Assembly: GCA_002310035.1 (NCBI GenBank)
Contig: DBYC01000008.1
Location: 15,745 to 32,950 of the forward strand
Source of the DNA: a bacterium UBP6_UBA1196
GTDB lineage: Bacteria > UBP6 > UBA1177
Direction of reading: 5' to 3'
DNA length: 17,206 nt
The translations under genes and the position numbers were made by a program. Positions 1-8,518 of the stretch are shown in pieces; positions within the stretch are counted from its first letter, which is position 1, and each line of letters starts with the position of its first letter. The notes beneath the pieces were generated by a model that ran no database searches, was not told the origin of the DNA, and was given only the letters and a program-made list of their open reading frames with translations.

Positions 1-2631
1 GTGCTTTATTCCGTTGCGAAAAACTATCTCAACAGAGTCGTCGGAAACCGCAAAATCAGTCAGGATAAAATTTTCTTCCAAGGTGCGACTGCCCGTAACA
101 AAGGGCTTGCGGCGGCTTTCGAGAATCTGCTCGGCGTTGAGATCATCGTTTCTCCGTACTGCCATGTCATGGGCTGCATCGGTGCGGCATTGGTAGCACT
201 CGAAGAAGTTTCGGCAAAGAAAGATTCTAAGTCTGCGTTCCGTGGAGCGGAATCTGCGACGATCGAAGTCACTTCAAGGACTGAAACCTGCAAACTCTGC
301 AGCAACTTCTGCCGGATAAACCACATTTCGGAAAAAGGAGGCCGCGAATCTTCGTGGGGTTACGGCTGCGGAAGAGATGCAGAGACGACAACACGACGTG
401 AGATCAAGGAATTCGAGCTTATAAAAAAGAGAAACTCGTCATTTTTCAAGAGCATGCTTCCTGAAAAAGAGCCGATAGGAAAAGTCGGGATCCCGCTTGC
501 AGTATCGAGCTGGACTTTCCTTCCGCTCTGGAGAAAAATGTTCTCGCTGCTAAATATCGAAAGCGTTCTTTCGGCACCTTCGACAAACGCTGAGATCAAA
601 GGGCTTTCGTCAAAATACTCGGCATCGGACTTCTGCTTTCCGGTCAAAACTTCGATAGGCCACACGCTCGAACTCGCGAACAAAAATATTCCCGTTTTCT
701 ACCCGACACTGATTTCGGCCGGTGACAATGTAAAAACGGCGATCAGCTTCTTCTGTCCTTATGTTCAGAGCAATCCGTCGATCATTTCGACCGTCATGGA
801 AAAGAACGGAATGGACCCGAAGACAAAAATAATCGACCCTGTGATCGATTTCAGAATGTCGGATGACAAAAACGGAACTCTCATTTTCAAGGCTCTTGAA
901 CCTTTCTTCCCGGAACTCAAGGAAAAACAGGTCAGAAAGGCGTGGAAAGAGGCGCGCGACTACTTCAGAAAAGAGACTGAACGCCTTATCGACGAAGGCG
1001 AGGCGATGCTTGAAAACGCAAAAAATGCGAAAAAGCCTCTCTTCCTCCTTGTCGGCAGACCTTACAACCTTTACGACAAAGGGATCAACCTCGGCCTGCC
1101 AGAAACCATCGCCGGAATGGGCTTTGACGTGCTTCCGATAGACATGATGAAGATAAATGTCGGGGGACTTGCCGACACAAATTACTGGAATCTTTTCTGG
1201 AATTACGGTCAGAAGATCATCGCCGCGCTGAAAAAAGCGAAAAATGAGGAAAATGTTTTTCCGATCTATCTCACCAACTTCTCATGCGGCCCCGACAGCT
1301 TCATTCTTTCTTTCGCCGAGAACGAAATGAAAGGAAAACCGATGCTTATCCTGGAACTTGACGAGCATTCGAGCGACGGCGGATACCTCACGAGAGTCGA
1401 AGCTTTTATCGATGTCGTAAAAAGCTACATGAAAGGGGTGAAAGAATCCGACGAGCATCCGCTTCCCGACATCTATCTTGCGGACAAAAAACTCAAAGCC
1501 GGCAAGATATGGATCCCGCCGATGCACTTCGGTTCTCCTCTTTTTGCTGCGGCTTTCAGAGGTTTCGGATATGATGCGGCAGCGATCCCGCTTGAGACAA
1601 AGCACGATTTCATGACTGGAAAGCGCTTCACCCGCGGTCAGGAGTGCCTGCCGATGATCCTCACTTTGGGAGCTTTTCTCAACTGCATAAAAAAAGAGCC
1701 CGGCAGACAGCACACACTTTTCATGCCCTCTTCGGAAGGGCCGTGCAGGCTCGGGCAGTACAATATGCTGGAACGCATTGCATTCGAGAAACTCGGGCTT
1801 GACAATGTCGATATCCTGGCACCTTCGAGCATAAACTCGTATCAGGGGATCGAAGAACAGCTCAGAAGATACCTGATGCATTCAGTCGTCACGAGCGACG
1901 CATTGATGAAAATGACGACAAGGACAAGGCCTTACGAAAAGACAAAAGGCGATGTCGATGCCTTTCTGGAAAAGGCTATGCGCACTCTTGAAAAAGTTTT
2001 TGAGCAGAAAAAAAATCCGGTTCCGGTTATCGAGGAACTCGCTTCCGAACTTTCCAGGATCCCGCGTTACAACGAGAAGAAGCCGCTAGTAGGCATCGTC
2101 GGAGAAATATATGTCAGAAGCAACGCCTGCGCTAATGAGAACCTGATCCGTGTGATCGAGGAAAACGGCGGCGAAGCATGGCTTGCACCGCTTTTCGAGT
2201 GGCTCATTTATACAGTCTGGGTCCAGGATTTCATGGCGAAACAGAAGGCATTTTCCCTCTTCGGAAGAGGCGAATCGCTTATCAAAAACCTCTTTGTCTC
2301 GCACATCGACGAATCCTACTGCAAGGCGACTGAAAAGATCCTTGCCGACCGTCACGAACCTTCGATAAAAGAGACTCTCAACGAAGGAATGAAGTATCTC
2401 CACCCCGAATTTGTAGGAGAAGCGATCCTCACTGTCGGACGAGCTGTCATGTTCGCGAAACAGGGTGCTTCGATGATCGTCAACGTCTCACCTTTCGGCT
2501 GCATGCACGGAACGATCACCGATTCGATTTTTCAGGAAGTAAAAAGCACATACAACATTCCGATAGTTTCGCAGTTCTACGACGGCGATATCGATATCAA
2601 CGGAAAAGTTGCTGATATTTTAAAACGATAA
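1..2631 (+). CDS. Acyl-CoA dehydratase activase-type protein, DUF2229 family (5' partial)
   Basis: Large activase-related protein, seen here only as its C-terminal 876 residues. The first 68 or so residues are the tail of a BcrAD/BadFG ATPase domain of the ASKHA fold, with a GATARNKG motif near residue 28 and GCIGAALVALEE near 58. A Cys cluster follows (C97, C100, C104, C123), which could hold an iron-sulfur centre. The rest matches the DUF2229/CoA-activase region, with conserved blocks FCFPVKTSIGH, GQECLPM, SSEGPCRLGQYN and SPFGCMHGT. Relatives are about 1400 residues long with two ATPase domains, so the gene very likely begins upstream and the GTG at base 1 is an internal Val codon. Known activases use ATP to drive electrons into 2-hydroxyacyl-CoA dehydratases or benzoyl-CoA reductases. 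The role of these long fused forms is less clear, and no dehydratase gene is visible here. It ends 14 nt before mpl, so the two may be co-transcribed. Confidence 0.85.
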   Translation: MLYSVAKNYLNRVVGNRKISQDKIFFQGATARNKGLAAAFENLLGVEIIVSPYCHVMGCIGAALVALEEVSAKKDSKSAFRGAESATIEVTSRTETCKLCSNFCRINHISEKGGRESSWGYGCGRDAETTTRREIKEFELIKKRNSSFFKSMLPEKEPIGKVGIPLAVSSWTFLPLWRKMFSLLNIESVLSAPSTNAEIKGLSSKYSASDFCFPVKTSIGHTLELANKNIPVFYPTLISAGDNVKTAISFFCPYVQSNPSIISTVMEKNGMDPKTKIIDPVIDFRMSDDKNGTLIFKALEPFFPELKEKQVRKAWKEARDYFRKETERLIDEGEAMLENAKNAKKPLFLLVGRPYNLYDKGINLGLPETIAGMGFDVLPIDMMKINVGGLADTNYWNLFWNYGQKIIAALKKAKNEENVFPIYLTNFSCGPDSFILSFAENEMKGKPMLILELDEHSSDGGYLTRVEAFIDVVKSYMKGVKESDEHPLPDIYLADKKLKAGKIWIPPMHFGSPLFAAAFRGFGYDAAAIPLETKHDFMTGKRFTRGQECLPMILTLGAFLNCIKKEPGRQHTLFMPSSEGPCRLGQYNMLERIAFEKLGLDNVDILAPSSINSYQGIEEQLRRYLMHSVVTSDALMKMTTRTRPYEKTKGDVDAFLEKAMRTLEKVFEQKKNPVPVIEELASELSRIPRYNEKKPLVGIVGEIYVRSNACANENLIRVIEENGGEAWLAPLFEWLIYTVWVQDFMAKQKAFSLFGRGESLIKNLFVSHIDESYCKATEKILADRHEPSIKETLNEGMKYLHPEFVGEAILTVGRAVMFAKQGASMIVNVSPFGCMHGTITDSIFQEVKSTYNIPIVSQFYDGDIDINGKVADILKR

Positions 2632-2645
2632 AAAAAGGAGCAGTT

Positions 2646-4070
2646 ATGGAACTCAAAGGAAAAAAGGTTTTATTCGCGAGGATCTGCGGAACAGGAGTAA
2701 GTTCGCTCGCGATCATCTGCAAACGCTCTGGGGCAAACGTCATCGGCACCGACCTTGAATACTATCCGCCGGTAAGCACGAAGCTTGAAGAAGAAAAAAT
2801 TCCCTGCTACCCGATGGAGAAGTTTTTTGACCTCGTGAAAGATGAAAAACCCGACCTCATCGTTGTCGGAAACGCCCTCAACGGAAAATCTGAAGAAGCT
2901 GCGTTCATCATGAAATGCGGAATCCCCTACTACTCGATGCCCTCCCTCATGGAAGATTTCCTTCTTGACGGCAAATCGCCCGTCGTAATTTCGGGAACCC
3001 ACGGAAAAACCACGACAACGACCGTTTTCAGCGAAGTTCTTGCCGGTATCGGCAGAAATCCATCCTACATGATAGGCGGGATCCCCGAATTTTCGGGCAC
3101 GAACGCGGCTTTCAGCGAAGGAGCAGGATACTTTGTGATAGAAGGAGACGAATACGACACCGCTTTCTTCGACAAAGGGCCGAAATTCCTCCACTACAAA
3201 CCCGAAACAACTATCATAACTTCGATAGAATTCGACCACGCCGATATTTACGATTCAGTTGAGTCGATCTTCAAAAACTTCAAGAAACTTGTTGAAATTA
3301 CTAAGAAAAGAGTCATTCTCTCCCTTGATTTCGACCACAATTTAAGACTGCGCGAATTTATACCGGCAGAAAAACTTTTCACCTACTCGATTTCGGACAA
3401 ATCTGCCGATCTATTCGTCAAATTCGAGGAAAGACACGGCAAACTGATGTACTTCTCAGCAACATTCAAAAACGGCGAAAAATATTTCTTTGAGACTCCA
3501 CTTTTCGGAATGCAGAACCTGATGAATTTAGGCGCGCTCGTCTCCTTCCTCAAATGCGAAGGATTCGACCTCAAAGATGCTAAGATCCTTGAAACCATAA
3601 AGACTTTGAAGGGCATCAAACGCCGCCAGGAATATTTGGGTTCGATCAACGGCGGACTTATTTACAGCGATTTCGCGCACCATCCGACAGCGGTAAAACT
3701 CACGCTTGAATCGTTTATCGACTTCTTCCCCGAAAAGAAGATCAACGTCGTTTTCGACCCCGCAACGAACTCGAATGGCCAGAACGTCTTTGAAAAACAG
3801 TATACCGAGATCTTCAAAAAAGCGGACAAAGTCGTTGTCGGCTTCCCGCCCAAAGCATTCAAATTCCCGCCTGAAAACAGGTTCGAGCCGGAGCGCGTAG
3901 TCGCAACGATCAACGCCGAAACACCGGATAAAGCCGTTTATATCAAGGATGTCAGCGACACCGTCGAATGGGTCAGGGCAAACAGCGGCGAAAACACCGT
4001 CACAGTCATCATGTCGAACTCCGGATTCGACGGATTTTTCGGCAAAATCGCGGCTTTTTTTGAGAAGTAA
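2646..4070 (+). CDS. mpl: UDP-N-acetylmuramate:L-alanyl-gamma-D-glutamyl-meso-diaminopimelate ligase
   Basis: Cytoplasmic Mur-family ligase that joins UDP-MurNAc to the tripeptide L-Ala-gamma-D-Glu-meso-DAP recovered from old murein, using ATP. Visible motifs are an N-terminal Rossmann-like ICGTG block (residues 13-17), the ATP P-loop GTHGKTTTT (117-125), EGDEYDTAFFD (166-176), EFDHADIY (195-202) and YSDFAHHPTAVK (340-351). The GDEYDTAFFD and FAHHPTA forms are typical of Mpl and separate it from MurC. At 474 residues it is close to the usual Mpl length. The ATG has a good Shine-Dalgarno, AAGGAG at 2635-2640. The gene lies 14 nt behind the activase and before the Clp cluster, with no functional tie to either apparent. 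MurC is the main alternative and fits less well. Confidence 0.9.
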   Translation: MELKGKKVLFARICGTGVSSLAIICKRSGANVIGTDLEYYPPVSTKLEEEKIPCYPMEKFFDLVKDEKPDLIVVGNALNGKSEEAAFIMKCGIPYYSMPSLMEDFLLDGKSPVVISGTHGKTTTTTVFSEVLAGIGRNPSYMIGGIPEFSGTNAAFSEGAGYFVIEGDEYDTAFFDKGPKFLHYKPETTIITSIEFDHADIYDSVESIFKNFKKLVEITKKRVILSLDFDHNLRLREFIPAEKLFTYSISDKSADLFVKFEERHGKLMYFSATFKNGEKYFFETPLFGMQNLMNLGALVSFLKCEGFDLKDAKILETIKTLKGIKRRQEYLGSINGGLIYSDFAHHPTAVKLTLESFIDFFPEKKINVVFDPATNSNGQNVFEKQYTEIFKKADKVVVGFPPKAFKFPPENRFEPERVVATINAETPDKAVYIKDVSDTVEWVRANSGENTVTVIMSNSGFDGFFGKIAAFFEK

Positions 4071-4104
4071 CTCTGCAATTTTTGTCTTATTTCACAGTTT
4101 GACC

Positions 4105-4145
4105 TGCAGCAGCCATGTTGCAAAAAAATAAAAAAGTGGTAAATA
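4105..4145 (+). promoter_or_regulatory. Candidate clpP promoter with overlapping inverted repeat
   Basis: In the 107-nt gap before clpP, a 7-bp inverted repeat with one G-T wobble pairs 4105-4111 with 4116-4122 around a GCCA loop. Its right arm overlaps a possible -35 (TTGCAA, 4118-4123), which lies 16 nt from a possible -10 (TAAATA, 4140-4145). An A-tract rather than a T-tract follows the repeat, so it is not a rho-independent terminator for upstream genes. No CIRCE element is seen. Both boxes are imperfect, so the promoter call is tentative. Confidence 0.25.
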
Positions 4146-4177
4146 AGGCGGTTTTAATTTTTGCAATGGAGAAAAAA

Positions 4178-4783
4178 ATGCAAAAAACAATCAGACCTCA
4201 GGCTGGGCTTGTTCCTATAGTCGTTGAAAAGGAAGGCGGCGGTGAAAGATCATATGATATATATTCGCGCCTTCTCAAAGACCGCATCATCTTCATCGGC
4301 GAAGAAATCACCGACGATCTGGCTAATGCGGTCGTTGCACAGCTTCTCCTTCTCGAAGGACAGGACAGCGAGCAGGATATCTACATTTATGTCAACAGCC
4401 CGGGCGGATCGGTCACAGCCGGACTCGCAATCTATGATACGATCCAGTACATAAAACCCGATGTTTCGACGATCTGCGTAGGTCAGGCGGCAAGCATGGC
4501 GGCAGTGCTCATGGCCAGCGGTGCAAAAGGAAAAAGATTTTCGCTTCCGAACTCGCGTCTTATGATCCACCAGCCTCTTGGCGGCTTCCGCGGTCAGGCG
4601 ACAGACATAGAAATCCATGCAAAAGAGATTCTTTTCATCAAAGACAGACTTTTGCAGATCCTTCATTCTCACACCGGCAGAGACATAGAGACTCTTCGTG
4701 CGGATATGGAGCGTGATTTCTTCATGTCGGCAGACGAGGCGGTTAAATACGGTCTTATAGACAGCGTTGTAACAAAAAGATAG
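4178..4783 (+). CDS. clpP: ATP-dependent Clp protease proteolytic subunit
   Basis: Serine peptidase that forms the barrel-shaped core of the ClpXP protease and degrades proteins fed in by ClpX. The catalytic triad is complete: Ser106 in GQAASMAA, His131 in MIHQPLGG and Asp180 in MERDFF. The spacing of 25 and 49 residues equals that of E. coli ClpP. The substrate-binding NSPGGSVTAG block is at 73-82. The start chosen is the ATG at 4178, because GGAG at 4168-4171 lies 6 nt before it. That gives 201 residues, normal for ClpP, with the expected short leader. In-frame ATGs at 4115 and 4166 lack a ribosome site and would add odd Lys-rich tails. clpX follows after 6 nt, so the two are surely co-transcribed. 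No trigger factor gene (tig) precedes it, although tig is a common neighbour in proteobacteria. Confidence 0.96.
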   Translation: MQKTIRPQAGLVPIVVEKEGGGERSYDIYSRLLKDRIIFIGEEITDDLANAVVAQLLLLEGQDSEQDIYIYVNSPGGSVTAGLAIYDTIQYIKPDVSTICVGQAASMAAVLMASGAKGKRFSLPNSRLMIHQPLGGFRGQATDIEIHAKEILFIKDRLLQILHSHTGRDIETLRADMERDFFMSADEAVKYGLIDSVVTKR

Positions 4784-4789
4784 GTAAAA

Positions 4790-6052
4790 ATGGCACAGCG
4801 AAACAAACAGGATATCCGCTGCTCGTTCTGCGGCAGAACACAAAGCGAAGTCGGCAGGATAATTTACGGCAGGAACGCTTATATCTGCAATGAATGCGTA
4901 GGGATGTGTCACGAACTTTTGAACGGGCAGTCCGAGACTGAAACTCACGGAAATAAAAAAGTCAGTCAAAGCAGACCCTACGAAGGAATTTCGGTCACTC
5001 CGATGCAGATAAAGGAACATCTCGACCAGTTCGTAATCGGGCAGGACTATGCTAAAAAAGTTCTTTCGGTAGCGGTTTACAATCACTATAAAAGGGTAAA
5101 ATCAGCGGAAAAGAACAACATTCAGAAGAGCAATATCCTTCTTTTGGGACCGACAGGCTCGGGAAAAACTCTGCTTGCGCGGACTCTCGCCAAATTCCTC
5201 GATGTCCCCTTTTCCATTGCCGATGCTACGACTCTGACTGAAGCCGGATATGTCGGCGAGGATGTCGAAAATGTCCTTCTTTCCCTCATTCAGGCCGCAG
5301 AATACAACATTGAAAAAGCCGAGATAGGAATAATCTACATCGACGAAATAGACAAAATCGCGCGAAAATCCGAGAACCGCTCGATCACCCGTGATGTCAG
5401 CGGAGAAGGCGTCCAGCAGGCACTTCTTAAAATCGTCGAAGGAACGGTCGCGAATGTTCCTCCTACCGGCGGAAGAAAACACCCGCAGCAGGAATATATC
5501 AAAATCGACACTTCGAACATCCTTTTCATTGTCGGCGGCGCATTCGAGGGAATCGAAAAGATCATCGCGCGCAGAATCGGCAAAAAGAAAGTCGGTTTCG
5601 GAGCACAGCTCGGCAAAAAAACGGACGACAGGCACATCCTGGCAGAGATCCAGCCGGTCGACCTGCTCCGTTTCGGGCTTATCCCTGAGCTTATCGGCAG
5701 ACTCCCGGTAACGGCTTATCTTGAAGAACTTTCATCCGCAGAGCTGCGAAGGATTCTGATTGAGCCGAAAGACGCGCTTGTTTCGCAGTATAAAGCGCTT
5801 TTCAAACTTGACGGCATCAAACTTTCTTTTTCTGACGGAGCTTTGGATGCGATCGTCAAAAAGACGGAACTTCTCAAAACCGGGGCAAGAGGCCTCAGAA
5901 GAATCCTGGAAACGGCAATGCTTGACATAATGTACACTGCACCTGAGGAAAAAGGAAAAATCAACGAGGTGATCATAACACCCGAAGTTATAGAATCCGG
6001 TGCGGAACCACTGAAAAAATACAAATCTGAAATTTCCGGCAAAGGAGCATAG
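4790..6052 (+). CDS. clpX: ATP-dependent Clp protease ATP-binding subunit ClpX
   Basis: Hexameric AAA+ unfoldase that recognises tagged substrates, unfolds them and passes them to ClpP. The N-terminal zinc-binding domain has four Cys (C11, C14, C33, C36). The AAA+ core has Walker A GPTGSGKT (120-127), the pore-1 loop GYVG (153-156), Walker B with DEIDK (185-189), the RKH loop (229-231) and the sensor-2 block GARGLR (365-370). The ClpP-docking tripeptide, usually IGF, reads VGF at 268-270, a conservative change that should still fit the ClpP pocket. At 420 residues it has normal length. The ribosome site before the ATG is weak (GATAGG), which suggests translation coupled to clpP 6 nt upstream. 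lon follows after 5 nt. Confidence 0.97.
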   Translation: MAQRNKQDIRCSFCGRTQSEVGRIIYGRNAYICNECVGMCHELLNGQSETETHGNKKVSQSRPYEGISVTPMQIKEHLDQFVIGQDYAKKVLSVAVYNHYKRVKSAEKNNIQKSNILLLGPTGSGKTLLARTLAKFLDVPFSIADATTLTEAGYVGEDVENVLLSLIQAAEYNIEKAEIGIIYIDEIDKIARKSENRSITRDVSGEGVQQALLKIVEGTVANVPPTGGRKHPQQEYIKIDTSNILFIVGGAFEGIEKIIARRIGKKKVGFGAQLGKKTDDRHILAEIQPVDLLRFGLIPELIGRLPVTAYLEELSSAELRRILIEPKDALVSQYKALFKLDGIKLSFSDGALDAIVKKTELLKTGARGLRRILETAMLDIMYTAPEEKGKINEVIITPEVIESGAEPLKKYKSEISGKGA

Positions 6053-6057
6053 TTTTA

Positions 6058-8406
6058 ATGATTTCCAAAAATACTTTTCCCCTGTTTCTCTACAACGACA
6101 TGGTCATATTTCCCTATTATTCGTTCACCATTTCCGTTGACGACCCTCATGAGTACGAAGTTTTCAGCAAAGCCTTCAGCAAAGAGGAACAGGTCGTCGT
6201 CGCAGCATTCAAAAAACTTCCGGATGACCCCGAAAAAAGTGTTTTTCTTCCGGTAGCAACGCTGTGCGACGTCATCCATATCGAGGAAGTCGAAGCAGGA
6301 AAATACAAAATCGTCCTTGCCGGGGCGAAACGCGTCGTCTTCCAGTCCTACGAGCGGAATCCGCGCACACATCTTTTCACCGTAAAAGTAAAAGAGTTCA
6401 AAACTATATGCCCCAAAGAGAAAAACCTGATACTCGCAAGAAGAGTCCTGGAAGACTCTGTCAAACGATACTTTGACATAGCGGGCTTCCCACCTGAAAA
6501 GGCGAACCAGATAATCGAAGAGGAGAATCTTGAAGATTTCGCCGACTGCTGCGCAGCTTCGCTTGACCAGTCGATCGATCCTGAAGGCTTCCGCAAAGTT
6601 TTAGAGGAGGCTGATCTCAACAGAAGAATTTTCATGCTGATTGACATTCTGGTCGCCGAAACAAATATAGTCAATCTCGAGAACGAAATTGACGACGAGG
6701 TTCACGAGCGTTTTGAAAGAAGCCAGCGCGAGCAGTTTTTAAGAGAGAAAATCCGTGTTCTGAACGAAGAACTGAACGCCGACAACTATCAGGGCGGCGA
6801 GCAGGAAAACATAGACCCGAACAAAAGCATGAATTTCGACCTGAACGCGTTCAAAGCACCGGCTTATGTCAAGGAGCGCCTGAAAAACGAAATGACTAAA
6901 GCAGCCCGCATTCCTCCGTTCACGCCTGAGCAGGAAGTCATCAGAAACTACATCGAAACGATCCAGTCGCTTCCGTGGGAAGAATCGACGCAAAGCGAAA
7001 TCGACATCGACCGCGCTCGAAAACAGCTTGACGACGACCACTACGGCCTTACCGAAGTCAAGGAAAGGATCCTTGAATATTTAGCCGTTCTCAAACTTTC
7101 GGGCAACCTCAAGGCTCCGATAATCTGTCTCGCAGGCCCTCCCGGAGTGGGCAAAACAAGTATCGCCTCGTCTCTGGCGACTGCAACAGGCAGAAAATTC
7201 GTCCGCCACTCTCTGGGCGGAGTCAGGGATGAAGCTGAGATCAGAGGTCACAGACGCACCTATTTAGCGGCAATGCCGGGGAAAATCATCCTTTCGCTTC
7301 AAAAGGTCAAAGTCAACAACCCATTGTTTTTATTAGATGAAATAGACAAACTCGGTGCCGATTACAAAGGTGATCCCTCCTCTGCCCTGCTAGAAGTTTT
7401 AGACCCTGAGCAGAACAAGACTTTCACAGACCACTTCCTCGATCTCGAATTTGATTTAAGCAATGTCCTTTTTGTCGCGACGGCAAACGACAAGAACAAA
7501 ATCCCGGTCGCCCTCAAAGACAGGATGGAAGTCATCGATATCGACGGCTACACCACTTTCGAAAAGAAAAATATCGCTAAAAAACACCTGATTCCGAAAG
7601 AAAAAAAACTCAACGGGATCGAAGACACAAATCTTGATTTTACAGACAAAGCTTTAGATTTATTGATAAAATCTTACACATGCGAAGCCGGCGTGCGTGA
7701 ACTTGAAAGAAAGATCGCATCGATCTGCCGGAAAACCGCTCTCGCCAAAGCAGAAGGGAAAGAGACTGCTTCTACAATAACCGAAGAAAATCTCGGCAAC
7801 TACCTCGGAGTCGAGAAGTATTCCGAAGATGCGATCGGTAAAGAGCCAGAGATCGGCGTCGTAAACGGCCTTGCGTGGACTCCTTACGGCGGAACGGTGC
7901 TTCAGGTCGAAGCTATAAAATATCCCGGGAAAGGCGGTTTTGAAGTCACCGGAAGTCTCGGCGATGTAATGAAAGAATCTGTAAAGATCGCGGCAAGTTA
8001 TGTCCGCTCGCTATTCTCGGAAAATAAAATCGTGGACGACAAAATCTGGGACAAGCAGACTATCCACATCCACTTTCCCGACGGTGCGACACCGAAAGAC
8101 GGTCCTTCGGCCGGCGGCGCGATCTCACTTGCGATCGCATCTCTCATGTCTGGAATTCCGGTGCAGCCTAAAATCGCCATGACCGGCGAAGTCTCGCTCA
8201 AAGGTAAAATCACGAAAATAGGCGGTCTCAAAGCCAAAGTAATGGCGGCAAAACAGGCCGGGATCACAAAACTTTTCATTCCTGAAGAAAACCGCGGCGA
8301 TTACAGCGAAATTCCTGATGAGATCAAAGATGGGATCGAAGTAAAATTCGTGAAAGAGTGCCGCGAGATCCTGAAGGAAGCTCTTCCTGGACTGAAAATC
8401 AGCTGA
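6058..8406 (+). CDS. lon: ATP-dependent Lon protease
   Basis: Cytoplasmic hexameric AAA+ serine protease that removes misfolded and short-lived regulatory proteins. The order is the usual one for LonA: an N-terminal substrate domain (about 1-205), a coiled linker (about 205-300), an AAA+ module with Walker A GPPGVGKT (360-367) and Walker B LLDEIDK (425-431), then the peptidase domain. The catalytic dyad is Ser684 in DGPSAGG and Lys727 in IGGLKAK, 43 residues apart as in E. coli Lon. The 782-residue length matches the family. AAGGAG at 6042-6047, inside the end of clpX, lies 10 nt before the ATG, and the gap to clpX is 5 nt. clpP, clpX and lon therefore appear to be one operon, as in many proteobacteria. 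No clear heat-shock promoter is seen. Confidence 0.97.
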   Translation: MISKNTFPLFLYNDMVIFPYYSFTISVDDPHEYEVFSKAFSKEEQVVVAAFKKLPDDPEKSVFLPVATLCDVIHIEEVEAGKYKIVLAGAKRVVFQSYERNPRTHLFTVKVKEFKTICPKEKNLILARRVLEDSVKRYFDIAGFPPEKANQIIEEENLEDFADCCAASLDQSIDPEGFRKVLEEADLNRRIFMLIDILVAETNIVNLENEIDDEVHERFERSQREQFLREKIRVLNEELNADNYQGGEQENIDPNKSMNFDLNAFKAPAYVKERLKNEMTKAARIPPFTPEQEVIRNYIETIQSLPWEESTQSEIDIDRARKQLDDDHYGLTEVKERILEYLAVLKLSGNLKAPIICLAGPPGVGKTSIASSLATATGRKFVRHSLGGVRDEAEIRGHRRTYLAAMPGKIILSLQKVKVNNPLFLLDEIDKLGADYKGDPSSALLEVLDPEQNKTFTDHFLDLEFDLSNVLFVATANDKNKIPVALKDRMEVIDIDGYTTFEKKNIAKKHLIPKEKKLNGIEDTNLDFTDKALDLLIKSYTCEAGVRELERKIASICRKTALAKAEGKETASTITEENLGNYLGVEKYSEDAIGKEPEIGVVNGLAWTPYGGTVLQVEAIKYPGKGGFEVTGSLGDVMKESVKIAASYVRSLFSENKIVDDKIWDKQTIHIHFPDGATPKDGPSAGGAISLAIASLMSGIPVQPKIAMTGEVSLKGKITKIGGLKAKVMAAKQAGITKLFIPEENRGDYSEIPDEIKDGIEVKFVKECREILKEALPGLKIS

Positions 8407-8453
8407 AAAACTCCTAAAAACCGACACAATACTGCTGCCGCAGAACCTTCTGT

Positions 8454-8482
8454 TTGACAACAACTTTATTTTAATGTAAAAT
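8454..8482 (+). promoter_or_regulatory. Near-consensus sigma-70 type promoter of the lipoprotein gene
   Basis: A perfect -35 hexamer, TTGACA (8454-8459), is followed after exactly 17 nt by TAAAAT (8477-8482), one mismatch from the -10 consensus. Transcription would begin about 30 nt before the start codon at 8519. A strong ribosome site, GGAGG at 8509-8513, lies 5 nt before that ATG. This is the best promoter match seen in the window. It implies that the lipoprotein, and perhaps the genes to 11654, is transcribed separately from lon. Confidence 0.7.
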
Positions 8483-8518
8483 TGAAAGGTTTTAGGGTCG
8501 AATTTTTCGGAGGTCATT

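Noticed and set aside
1282..1881. Open frame of 199 codons on the minus strand inside the activase gene
   Set aside because: Fully antisense to conserved blocks of the activase, with no family resemblance.
4115..4177. Upstream ATG start for clpP adding 21 residues
   Set aside because: No ribosome site before 4115, an atypical Lys-rich extension, and a clear GGAG serving the ATG at 4178.
4250..5086. Open frame of 278 codons on the minus strand across clpP and clpX
   Set aside because: It lies opposite two strongly conserved genes, has no ribosome site or recognisable motif, and fits chance openness from the codon bias of the real genes.
8407..8453. Possible terminator after lon
   Set aside because: Only short pairings (CTGC/GCAG and CAGAA/TTCTG with a 2-nt loop) are present, not a stable stem followed by a T-tract.
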